Shown piece after piece: positions 33,627-42,662 of a stretch of DNA of 64,000 nucleotides. The position numbers and the translations under genes are program-made. The first letter of the stretch is position 1; each line of letters opens with the position of its first letter. The DNA is from Blastocladiella emersonii ATCC 22665 (Eukaryota; Blastocladiomycota; Blastocladiomycetes; Blastocladiales; Blastocladiaceae): NCBI GenBank assembly GCA_025594325.1, contig JANHCV010000001.1, forward strand, positions 3,038,001-3,102,000, read 5' to 3'. The notes under the pieces are model-generated. The model ran no database searches. It worked only from the letters and a program-made list of their open reading frames with translations, and was not told where the DNA came from.

Positions 33627-34332
33627 ATGATGGCAAACGCGAGCTCAACTACCAGTCGGGTCCGTGGTCATGACGCCGCGGCGCACGGCAGCTCCCCACG
33701 CCCCTGACTCGGGAACGAGGATGGCTGTGTAGCCCGGATCGCCGTCCAAAGTCAAGGCGCTGCGCGACATTGCGCTCGAGGTGCACGCCGGGCTCAACTC
33801 GGTCAGCTCGGCCGCGCAGGCGGCAGTCGTCGCGTCCTACTTTGACGAGGATTCGCGCTTCTCGGGTGCGTGTACTCCACGAACGGCATCTCTCCTGCAG
33901 TTTACTCACCGTCTGTGCAACTGCCTAGACCCGATCGTCCTCGCGCAGTCGACGGACCTGATCCGCGGCGTGTTCTCGGGCAACCTGCTCGCCTTCTCGG
34001 CCATCGACAAGCGGATCCTGTCCGTGACCGAGTCGAGCAGCGCGCCCATGTACCAGCAGGACCTGCACGTCGTGTGCATCGACGCGGACGTGTGCTACAC
34101 TTTCAAGCTGCTGCCGTTCACGGCCAAGATCCGCACCGTCAGCAAGTTCACGCTCAACCGGCACACGGGCAAGGTCGTCGACATGGAGGACGTGTGGAGC
34201 TTCATGGACCTCATCGAGCAGATCCCGCTGCTCGGCCCGCTCTACTCCGAGTCGGTCCGGCCCTTCCTCGGCGCCGCGACCCAGTTTGTCGCTGCCAAGC
34301 TGATCGGCGTCCCCGCGCCGGCGACCAAGTGA
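33627..34332 (+). CDS. small protein with NTF2-like (SigF-like) fold
   Basis: Exons 33627-33659, 33733-33865 and 33929-34332 give 189 residues. Intron 1 uses the rarer GTCCGT donor with a CTGAC branch site 30 nt before TAG; intron 2 is phase 1. The body has the alternation of an NTF2-like cone. It opens with a helix (VKALRDIALEVHAGLNS) and YFDEDSRFSDPIVLAQS. Strand segments follow: DLHVVCIDADVCYTFKLLP and FTLNRHTGKVVDMEDVWSF. A hydrophobic tail follows. The Asp/Trp positions are like small-molecule-binding NTF2 folds, but no catalytic residue can be assigned. Similar proteins are annotated in other basidiomycetes without known function. Confidence 0.75.
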
Positions 34333-34591
34333 CGGGTCGCTCTCACCTCAATACATCACCGAGCTCGCCATATTTGGAGCCGAGCAGCAGGGACTGGCGC
34401 GCGAGGGCCGGAGCGAGGGACGACGCGGCTGCGTGAGCGTCGCGAAGCGCCGTGGCGCGCGCCACACCCGTCACTTTTCTGTTCTTCCAGCTGTTTTTCA
34501 GCCTGAGCGCCGCCCACCTCGACCCGCGCGACCGCCGCGCGCCCCTTCTCTCCCCGCAGTTGCTGCTCTGTATCACTACACCACCACCACC

Positions 34592-35759
34592 ATGGACTCT
34601 TTCTTCCTCAAGCTGAACGGCCTCGCGTCGCAGGTCACGCCGCTCGCCAAGACGGTCGAGCGCGGCTTTGGCCAGGCGCGCCAGGTGCGTCTGCCCGCCC
34701 GCGCGTCGCCGCCGCCGTGATCGCTGACACCGCACTCCCCGACCGAACGACAGTTTGCCCAGGAGAAGATGGGCACGGCCGAGGACCTGACCGAGCTGCC
34801 CGTCGAGTACCTCGAGCTGGAGCGCAAGGTCGACTCGATCCAGTCGCTGCTGACCGCGCTGCTCAAGTCGCACGCCGGCTCGTCGTTTGTCCCCGCCGCC
34901 GTCTCCGACACGGTCTCGGACCTCACCAACACCATCCGCGCCACCGCCGTCCCCGTCCTCGCCCAGGCCCCGCTCGTCGGCGGCGCCGTGTCGTCGGTCG
35001 CCGCCCCCGGCCCCGCCGCCCCCGCTACCTCGGCCCACGCCGTCGCCCGTGCGTGCCAGGCCCCGAGCGACGCCCTCGGCCAGGAGCCCCTTGGTGCTGC
35101 CGTCCGCAAGCTCGGCGCGTCCGAGGAGAAGCTCGGTGATGCCGAGGTCGCCCTGGTACGTTTGCACTGACCGCTCAACGGATCGGTTCGTTCGTTGACG
35201 CCCAACTCGCCTCGCCCACCTTCCGTAGAAGGAGACCACTTCGGTCAAGTTTGTCCAGCCCATCTCGGCCATTGTCAACGACCGCCTCGCCAACGTCTCG
35301 GTACGCTGTTCTGGTCCGAGACCTCGTACATGTCCTGCGTACTCACCCTCGTACCCCTCGCACCCAGCGCGCCCGCCGCACCGTGACCAACACGCGCCTG
35401 CAGCTCGACAGCGTCAAGTCGCGCTTCAAGTCGGCGTCGCCGCAGCGCGCCGAGGCCCTGCAGGTCGAGCTCGAGAAGGCCGAGGACGTGTTCGTCGACG
35501 CCGTCGAGGAGGCCACCAAGCTCATGAAGGCCGTCGTCGACAGCCCCGCCGTCCTCCGCCACACCTCGGACCTCGTCGCTGCCCAGCTCGCCTACCATAA
35601 GCAGTGCGTCCAGATCCTGAGCGACCTCGGTACGCCGCTCTACCCTTGGTCCCGTGGGACGCGTTGCTGACTTTCCCGCAACGTCCGCGTGTAGCTCCCG
35701 AGGTCGACGAGCTCCAGATGACCCAGGAGGCCCTCTACAGCACGTCGCAGATGTCCTAA
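34592..35759 (+). CDS. BAR-domain protein, Gvp36 type
   Basis: Five exons (34592-34684, 34754-35155, 35229-35300, 35368-35629, 35695-35759) give 297 residues. The chain is nearly all helix: FFLKLNGLASQVTPLAK at the N-terminus, then VEYLELERKVDSIQSLLTALL, a Pro/Ala loop, and NTRLQLDSVKSRFKSASPQ with AQLAYHKQCVQILSDL. This is the pattern of BAR_2 proteins such as yeast Gvp36, which bind curved Golgi or endosomal membranes and take part in trafficking. Splice junctions restore a continuous helix each time: exons 1-3 end in phase 0, exon 4 in phase 1. ATG follows a CCACCACCACC leader. Family assignment rests on helix pattern and the short motifs. Confidence 0.75.
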
Positions 35760-35959
35760 GCACGAGACGCGCGCCGCTTCGCGTCGTATAGCACCATGGT
35801 CGCGGCTGCTCGTGGCCACCATCGTTTGTCCTTCGTTTGTCTCCATGTCATCTCATCGTCAGCATCTGATACATCACGTCGTTACCCTTTCGCTCTCCCC
35901 CAAACCCGCGCTCTTCGCAAGCGACCCATGTAACTTGATGCAACACGACCACCGCAGCC

Positions 35960-37214
35960 ATGCTCGTCTTCTTCCTCGTTGACGCAGTCGCCTTCCTCGT
36001 GCGCTGCGTGCTGCCCATGGCCGTGCACGCCGCGTTCCTGCCCATCGCCTTCAGCGTGTCGCGCGATGCGGGTCTTGACGCCGTGATCTTATGGATGGTC
36101 TACTACTCGCTCGAGGCTGTCGCCGAGCTCACGCTGCCGTCGATCCTGGTACGCTGTCGCGTTCGGTGCTGAGCGTCTCAGAGCTGACGCACGCGCGGCG
36201 GGTCCAGGTCTCGCTCGTCTCGGCCTTTGCGCCCCTCGTCGCCCTCGCCCCCGTCGTCCGCGCCGTCCTGTCCGCGACCTCCGCGGGCCCCGCGGCGACC
36301 GTGCTCACGGGCGTCCCGGTCCTCGGCAGCCCCGTGGTCCGGTCGCTCTTCACGACGTCCCTGCTCCTCTCCCCGCCGCTGCTCGCCGTTGCCGAAGCTG
36401 TCGCGACCGTGATCGTGATCAAGCAGATCGGCGCGATCCTCAAGCACGAGCTGATTGACGACGGCGCCGGGTCGACGCGCACCGCCGTCATGCTCGCGCT
36501 GCTCGGCGGGTACCTCGCGGCGGTCGCGCAGCTCGTGCGGCTCGCGTGGACCGGCGAGGTCGCGCTCATGACGGTCGTCGTGGCGGCAGGCGCGGCGCAC
36601 GCGGTCGTGCTCCTGATCCCCGCCGTCGCGGAGCCCGGCGAGAACGATGTACCCGCGGCCGAGGGGCTGCTGCTCGTCGTGTACACGGCGTTCGTGCTCA
36701 CCGTGACGCAGAGCGCGGTCGTGGGACCGGGGCCGGCGGGCTCGGCATTTGGGTTCGCCGAGTCGTCGTCGAGGTACGCGCGCGACGTGATGCTGTGTCG
36801 CCTCGGAGCACTGACCCGCCGCTCGCGTGTAGCATCCGCGCCCTGCTGGCGTACCTGACGGCGGCGCCGACCCTGACCCTCGGCGACGTGCTCTCCGGCA
36901 CCGCCGCGTACCTCACCGGCCTGGTGACGCTGTTCCCATGGCCGCTGCTGGCGCGGCTCGCGTACCGGACCGCCGTGATCATGGCGTCGGTGGCCGCGGT
37001 GCGCGGGCTGCCGTCGGACAAGGACGAGGCGCGGGCGTCGGCGGCGGCGTTTGCGTTCGCGAAACCGCTGCTGCTTGTCTACTACACGCGGGTGCTGGTC
37101 GAGACCCACGGCCACGCGCCGGCGTGGGCGAGCACCGACGGGCTCGCGGGCGTGCTGTGGACGGTGCCTGTCGCGATCGGGGTGTATGTCCTCATCTTGT
37201 TTGCGCGCAGGTGA
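35960..37214 (+). CDS. ICE2: Ice2-like polytopic ER membrane protein
   Basis: Three exons (35960-36148, 36208-36773, 36833-37214; both introns 59 nt) give 378 residues with about eight hydrophobic segments. The layout resembles Ice2, a yeast ER protein that holds ER to lipid droplets and the cell cortex and channels lipids into membrane synthesis. The most similar stretches are RSLFTTSLLLSPPLLAVAEAV followed by an IKQIG motif, and the C-terminal half with TLTLGDVLSGTAAYLTG and LARLAYRTAVIMASVAAVRGL. The N-terminus is a membrane segment (MLVFFLVDAVAFLVRCVLP). Membrane topology is clear; the family call is moderate because sequence identity is low. Confidence 0.6.
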
Positions 37215-37308
37215 TGGAGGACGAGGAACTAGCGGCGAGTAGTATATACCATTCTACGAATCACAACACGACACTGTACGGCCGCGGCGACCAGGACGGA
37301 CGGCCGCC

Positions 37309-38018
37309 TTAGCTGAACATGCGGAACCCGGTCTTGGACTTGGACTTGGCCGAGGCCTGGCTCTGGAGCGCAAACGCCGGGGCCGCCGCCGACGACGAGT
37401 CGCTGGTGCCCGTGCGCTTCTTCTTGGTCTTGTCGTTGCTGGTGCCCTTGCCCTGGTACCGGCGCTCAAAGTCGTCGACCATGCGCGTGAACGACGTGTC
37501 GCCGATGCCGCCGCGGCGGCGGAGCCGGATCAGGCACGCGCAGAAGCCCATGACGATGAAGGCGAGCACGATCCCGCCCGCGATGGCGAGGATCGACGTC
37601 GTCCGCGCGCCAATCGAGCCTACACACACGCGTGAACGCGGCGTCAGTCCGTCTCGAACCTCACGTATGTGTCGAGGCAGCAGCTGCAGCGTGTACACTG
37701 CATCCAGTAATAGCTGTCGATCTGGCCGTAGCACGTGTCGGACCCGGCACCGGGCGCCCAGTAGTTGAAGGCGTTGATACACTGTCCGCCCTTGTAATCG
37801 CACCACCCGCAGTCGCTCGACGCGACGCACGCCCCGCACGACTTGAGCGCGGTGCAGTTGGCGGCCTTGGTGCCCGGCGTCTGGCTCGCGGCGGGCGGCG
37901 GGATCGTCGCGGTCGGCGCCGGTCCCGGGTCGACCGTCACGGCCTGCGCGAGCGCCGACGTCACGACGACGGCCAGCGCGAGGAAGATGGCGAGCAGGGT
38001 GTGTTTCGGAAGTTTCAT
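37309..38018 (-). CDS. PSI-domain single-pass membrane protein
   Basis: Exons 37697-38018 and 37309-37619 (77-nt intron, phase 1) give 210 residues. It has a signal peptide (LLAIFLALAVVVTSALA) and a short Thr/Pro linker. A Cys-rich PSI module follows: NCTALKSCGACVASSDCGWC, then GGQC and further Cys residues to about residue 108. Then come a transmembrane helix (ILAIAGGIVLAFIVMGFCACL) and a basic cytosolic tail ending KSKTGFRMFS. PSI modules are disulphide-rich extracellular folds in surface receptors; fungal members are poorly studied. The donor was chosen because only CAGT|GTACAC keeps the membrane helix in frame. It is tandem with the chitin-synthase-like gene, both on the minus strand, with 209 bp between. 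Confidence 0.85.
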
Positions 38019-38227
38019 GGTTGCTGTTGATTTCTATGGGGAGAGCGAGAGAGGGTGTTGATGGCGAGGGAGCGAAATTGTCTCGCGCGCGCGGCTGCGG
38101 TGCGAGACACGCGCGCCACCTCCTCGGCTCGCCTCACCTGACCGCGCGTCGTTCATTCTTTCAAAGCTGGTCAAAACTGTAAATTTTACACACACACAAG
38201 CAAAACTTCTCGCTCACTCTCTCTACT

Positions 38228-41200
38228 CTACACAGCCGCCGCCGGCCCGCCACCGCCCCGCTGCGCGACGAGGACCGCAATGACCTCGGCCTCAACGACG
38301 TGGTCGAGCAGGGCGACGCGATCATCACGGAGCTCGGCGACAAGGCGCTCCGTGACGCGGTCGACGAGGCATCGCAGCGCCGCCGCGGCCTCCGAATGTT
38401 CAGCGGGCGCGCCGTGCAGGTCGGCGAGGACGGGCGCGGCGGGGGTCCGCGCGAGCTCGCGCGCGAGCGCCTGCGCGGCGCGCGTGCGGAACGCCGACGT
38501 GCGCATCCCGAGCACCTTCTCGGGAGACTCGTCGTCGTCGTCGTCCGACTCGGAGATGGCCGCGAGCGTGCGCGACGAGAACGACGGGCTGCTTCCGAAA
38601 TGCGTCGACGCGAGTGGGCTGCTCGACATACCACCGCCCATGTACGTCGGCGAGAGCAGGCCGCCGTCCGTCGGGTACTGGAACGCCGAGTGGCCCGTCG
38701 TCGCGTTGGGCGTCGCGGGGCTCCCGATTAGTGAGACCGGGGACACGGGTGAGTGCTGCCCGCTGCTGCCCGCCGAGTGGACCGACGACGACCCGCTGCC
38801 GGTGCCGCTCCGGCCCGACGTCGAGACGCGGAGGTTGTGCGAGCGCGCGAGCGTCGACGGCGGGCGCATCATGGCGTCGTGGTGGTCGGCCGCCCACGCC
38901 GCGGGCATCGGGCTCGCGGGCGGGGTCGCGTCGTGGAGGGCGCGGCGCGCGACGAGCGGCGTCGACCCGGGCGTCATGGACATGGACGGGCGGCGGGTAT
39001 CGATGTTGGACCCGTTGGCGGACATGGATGTGCGCGAGAGCCCCTGGCTGCCCGTGAGGTGCATGAACCGGTGGTGCCAGGCGGACGGGGACGCGGGCGG
39101 GACGCCGTGGGCGTCGGCCTCGGCCTCGATGACGGGGTCGAGGAGCAGGCCCGGGACGCGCGCCGTGCTGCTGCCCTCGGCGGGCCACTGGTCGACCCAC
39201 CGCGTGCGCGTGACCGTGGCGAGCGCCCAGCACGGCGCGAGGAACCACGAGATGGGCAGCCCGATGGTGATGTCGGCGAGGATCGCGGCGATCAGGTCGA
39301 ACCGCTGCGACATGGCGAACAGGATGCACACGAGCGCTGCGGTCGTGCCCCAGATCGCGAGTGAGTACAGGAAGAAACCGCGCACGAGCCCGGCGAGCAG
39401 CGTGCTGAGCACGATCACCAGCGACAGCATCGGCAGGCACAGGCACAGCCCGAGCTCGACGAACGCGAGCACGCGGCCCGTGAAACGGCGCAGCGACGAA
39501 AACTCTTTACACACGGCCGCCGCTGTATGCTTGGCCGCGCCGAACGTGCCCGCGGACGCGTGCACGGACTTGAGCTCCTTGATGACGGCGGGCGTGGGCG
39601 CCCACAGCTGGTCGAGCGTGGCAAACACCTGGCTGAGCCAGCGGCGCGAGAACCACTGGATGACGGGGACGAGCTGGGTCGGGACCGACGTCCAGGCGCG
39701 CGCCCGCGGAATGTACATGATGGAGCGGTGCGGGTGCGCGAGGTACAGCGTGGTGGCCATGTGCGCGTCCTCGCCGAGGAGGAACAGGTTCTGCTCAAAC
39801 GCCGACGCGAGCGCCACCATGCCCATGCGGTGCAGCACCTGCGGGTGCGGGAGCACCAGGTCGCGCTGGTGCGGGAGCACGCGCGTCGGTTTCTCTTTGA
39901 CGTCGTCGACCACGGTACCCGTCATGTCGATATCGACGGTCTGCGATCCGAGGTTCGGCGACCCGTCGGGCCCCACGACCACGGGACCCTGCACGCGGTA
40001 CATGGTGAAAGCCGAGTTGAGCGAGGCGAGGCGCGCAAACGCCTGGTGGTATGCTGGGCGCACGTGCGACGACATGTGCAGGCGGAAGGTGCCCATGAGG
40101 CTCCACGGCGAGTCAAACGCGTTGTCGACGGCGAGCGCGCCGCACGCCGCGGCCACCTCGCGGTGGGTGTTGAGGTAGTCGAGGAGGACCTGCGGGGCGC
40201 GGCGCGAGACATACGTGTCGCCGTCGAGGGTGACCATGAACTCGAAGCGGGCAGGGTCGACATCGGCAGCCTCGAAGGCCTCGTGCAGGGCGACCTCGAG
40301 CGGCGACAGGACCGTCTTGGGGTTGATGCCCGGGTAGGTGAGGACCGAGTGGAGGTACTTGACCATGAGGTGGAGCGAGTCGCGCTTGCCTCGGTTGCCC
40401 GGGATGGCCGAGGACCGCTCCCACGGGTGGCCGATCTTGATGATGACGACGTACGGCACGGCGGTGCCGTCGGCCGCGGTGCAGTAGCCCGAGTAGAGGC
40501 GCGCGAGGTTGCTGCGCTTGCGACCCTGACCGAGGCTGTTGTACGAGAGGGCGAGCGGCGGGTCCTCGCGCATGGGCGCGGCGCGGTACCGCAGGTGCTC
40601 GAGGACCACGCGCCACGTGTCCTTGACCTCGCCGCGCGGCCGCACGTTGCCGTCGCACACGACCACGAGCACCTTGTTGGGGACGAGGCACTGGACCACG
40701 CTCGACAGGGACTTTTGCAGGGTGGCGACGGGCTCGGCAAAGACGGGCACGACGAAGAGCAGGTGCGCGGGCGAGGCGCGCGTGTCGCCGGCGGTGCGCG
40801 TCGAGGCGTGCGAGCGGTCGGCGAGGTAGGCGACGAGGCCCTTGAAGAGCACGACGGCGGCGGCGGCGGCCGAGGCGATGAGGAAGATCCAGTTGCGGGT
40901 GAGGCACTCGCGGCAGAAGGTGCCGCGCATCTTGCCGACGTAGAAGAGCTTGATGAGGCAGCGCTTGTACTTGCGGCGCGTCGCGGGGTCCGGGAAACGG
41001 GCGACAAAGTCGTCGGCGGAGCGAGAGCGCGCGTTGCGGCGGATGAGGTGAAGGGTGATGTTGCGGTCGAGGAACATGGTGTCGCCCTCGCGCGGGACGG
41101 GGAGCAGGTTCTGGTTGCGCAGGGCGGCCGAGTAGTAGGCGGCGGCGTGCTGCAGGTAGCGCGAAACGTCGAAGATGAAGCCGTCGAGGGTGACGAGGCC

Positions 41201-41953
41201 GGCGAGCAGCGAGTGCGGGTTGTTGTTCTGGGAGTGCAGGGCAGCGAACGCGGGCCACTGGCTCTGGCCCTGCGAGCCCGTGGCGGCGTTGTCGCTCTTG
41301 TTGCCCAGGAACTTGTACTCGACGAGCACGTCCCCGACAACGTGCGAGTAGAGCTCCGCGACAGCGCCGGCGTCGAGCAGGCAGGCGGCGGTCATGGGCG
41401 CGGGGCCCACCTTCCCATTGTTTTGGACGCCCGACGAGTCAGGCAAGGCGGGGAGCGAGGGGAGGGCAGCGGTGCGGGCCTGGTCAAAGAGGTAGGGCAT
41501 GGCGTCGGCCAGCTTGCGCGGCTCCGGGCACGCGGTGATGGATCCGTTGGCGCTGAGGGCAAAGTCGGTGCCGTTGGCGCCGGCGAGGTAGAGGCGCAGC
41601 CAGGCGTCGGCGACGAGCGGGTCCGTGACGCACTCGTTCATGTCGGGGTCCGGGTAGTTGAGGCCGTTGGCGAGGTCCGGGTTGCGGGCGAGCCACATGG
41701 CGCGCGGGACGAGCGAGGAGATGTCGCGGCCGGCATACTTTTGGTGGATGTCGCGCAGGTCCGAGTGGGAGGCGGCCGAGAGGTCGGCGACGAAGCCGTT
41801 GAAGGCGACGTAGTTGCGGCGTTGGATGTCGTGCTCCGAGTAGAGGTTGGTGCCGCAGGTGAGCGGGTAGAGGACGAAGAGGAAGAAGAAGAGGACGGCG
41901 CTGGCGGCGAGGGCGATGACGGGCAAGATCAACTTGCGGAAGAAGGCCAGCAT
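38228..41953 (-). CDS. chitin-synthase-like family 2 glycosyltransferase
   Basis: A single exon of 1,241 residues. After an N-terminal membrane anchor come cytochrome-b5-like segments of class IV/V chitin synthases (NGFVADLSA with YAGRDISSLVPR; then LDGFIFDVSRYLQ). A second membrane helix near 360 precedes the GT2 core: VVPVFAEPVATL, KVLVVVCDGNV and the acceptor DGD in MVTLDGDTYVS (about 576). Four to five membrane helices follow (about 800-930), then a Ser/Pro-rich tail. Chitin synthases polymerise UDP-GlcNAc into cell-wall chitin at the plasma membrane. Two hallmark motifs are changed: EDR reads GEDAHM (about 728), and QRRRW (Q-x-x-R-W) reads FSRRW (about 768), losing the Gln. The enzyme may use another sugar, be inactive or be regulatory. 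There is no myosin head. Confidence 0.85.
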   Translation of the reverse strand: MLAFFRKLILPVIALAASAVLFFFLFVLYPLTCGTNLYSEHDIQRRNYVAFNGFVADLSAASHSDLRDIHQKYAGRDISSLVPRAMWLARNPDLANGLNYPDPDMNECVTDPLVADAWLRLYLAGANGTDFALSANGSITACPEPRKLADAMPYLFDQARTAALPSLPALPDSSGVQNNGKVGPAPMTAACLLDAGAVAELYSHVVGDVLVEYKFLGNKSDNAATGSQGQSQWPAFAALHSQNNNPHSLLAGLVTLDGFIFDVSRYLQHAAAYYSAALRNQNLLPVPREGDTMFLDRNITLHLIRRNARSRSADDFVARFPDPATRRKYKRCLIKLFYVGKMRGTFCRECLTRNWIFLIASAAAAAVVLFKGLVAYLADRSHASTRTAGDTRASPAHLLFVVPVFAEPVATLQKSLSSVVQCLVPNKVLVVVCDGNVRPRGEVKDTWRVVLEHLRYRAAPMREDPPLALSYNSLGQGRKRSNLARLYSGYCTAADGTAVPYVVIIKIGHPWERSSAIPGNRGKRDSLHLMVKYLHSVLTYPGINPKTVLSPLEVALHEAFEAADVDPARFEFMVTLDGDTYVSRRAPQVLLDYLNTHREVAAACGALAVDNAFDSPWSLMGTFRLHMSSHVRPAYHQAFARLASLNSAFTMYRVQGPVVVGPDGSPNLGSQTVDIDMTGTVVDDVKEKPTRVLPHQRDLVLPHPQVLHRMGMVALASAFEQNLFLLGEDAHMATTLYLAHPHRSIMYIPRARAWTSVPTQLVPVIQWFSRRWLSQVFATLDQLWAPTPAVIKELKSVHASAGTFGAAKHTAAAVCKEFSSLRRFTGRVLAFVELGLCLCLPMLSLVIVLSTLLAGLVRGFFLYSLAIWGTTAALVCILFAMSQRFDLIAAILADITIGLPISWFLAPCWALATVTRTRWVDQWPAEGSSTARVPGLLLDPVIEAEADAHGVPPASPSAWHHRFMHLTGSQGLSRTSMSANGSNIDTRRPSMSMTPGSTPLVARRALHDATPPASPMPAAWAADHHDAMMRPPSTLARSHNLRVSTSGRSGTGSGSSSVHSAGSSGQHSPVSPVSLIGSPATPNATTGHSAFQYPTDGGLLSPTYMGGGMSSSPLASTHFGSSPSFSSRTLAAISESDDDDDESPEKVLGMRTSAFRTRAAQALARELARTPAAPVLADLHGAPAEHSEAAAALRCLVDRVTERLVAELRDDRVALLDHVVEAEVIAVLVAQRGGGGPAAAV

Positions 41954-42662
41954 GGTTGCGGTTGGGGATGGTGGTGGTGGTGGGATCGTCTAGTCGTCTA
42001 TGGTCTACTTGGAGGCCTGCCTGGCACACGGGACGTCAGGTCCGCCGTCGAGGATCACGGGTATGGTGTAAGGCGTACGGGTGCCACGGAGGGTCGGTTG
42101 CTATTCACAGGGTCGGCGGGGTGCGGGAGGGAGGGCGGTGCCAGGAGGCGGGCGGCGCACGGCACCGCGGAGGCAGCTCGGGAGGGCGGGCGGTTGGCTG
42201 GTCGGACGATGCGGGTGGTTGCGAGGCGGCGCGCTCAGCGATCCATGGGCAGCGTTACGTCGTCAGTGACGGGCGGGGAGGGAGGAGCGGAGAGACCGGC
42301 GCGACGAACGAGTGGCGGCGCCCCCAGCGCAGAGCCAGGGGCGCATCAGGTGACGGCACGCACGGCGGCCGGCTCCGTGTTGAAGCGCCGTCGTCGCGTC
42401 GTCGTCTCGTCGCTGCCGGGTGCGCTGCCACCGACCATCGGCCCGTCGCCGTCGCCGTCGCCCCAGACACGCACGCACACACGCACTGCACCCGACCCGA
42501 CCGACTGCACCCGCGCCCGACTGCAGGCCAGGCCGCGCGGCACCGCCGACTCACTCCTTCTCGCCACTCCGCGGGCCGCCGATCGCCCTTCAAGCGCACC
42601 CCGCACGCTCTCTCGACCGGGACCGCGACCACGCTCCACGCCATCGACCGCTGCCCAGCCGC
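41954..42662. promoter_or_regulatory. bidirectional upstream region (chitin-synthase-like / RS-rich)
   Basis: 709 bp between divergent start codons. C-rich with ACACGCACGCACACACG near 42460-42490 on the side of the RS-rich gene. I saw no TATA box. Confidence 0.55.
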
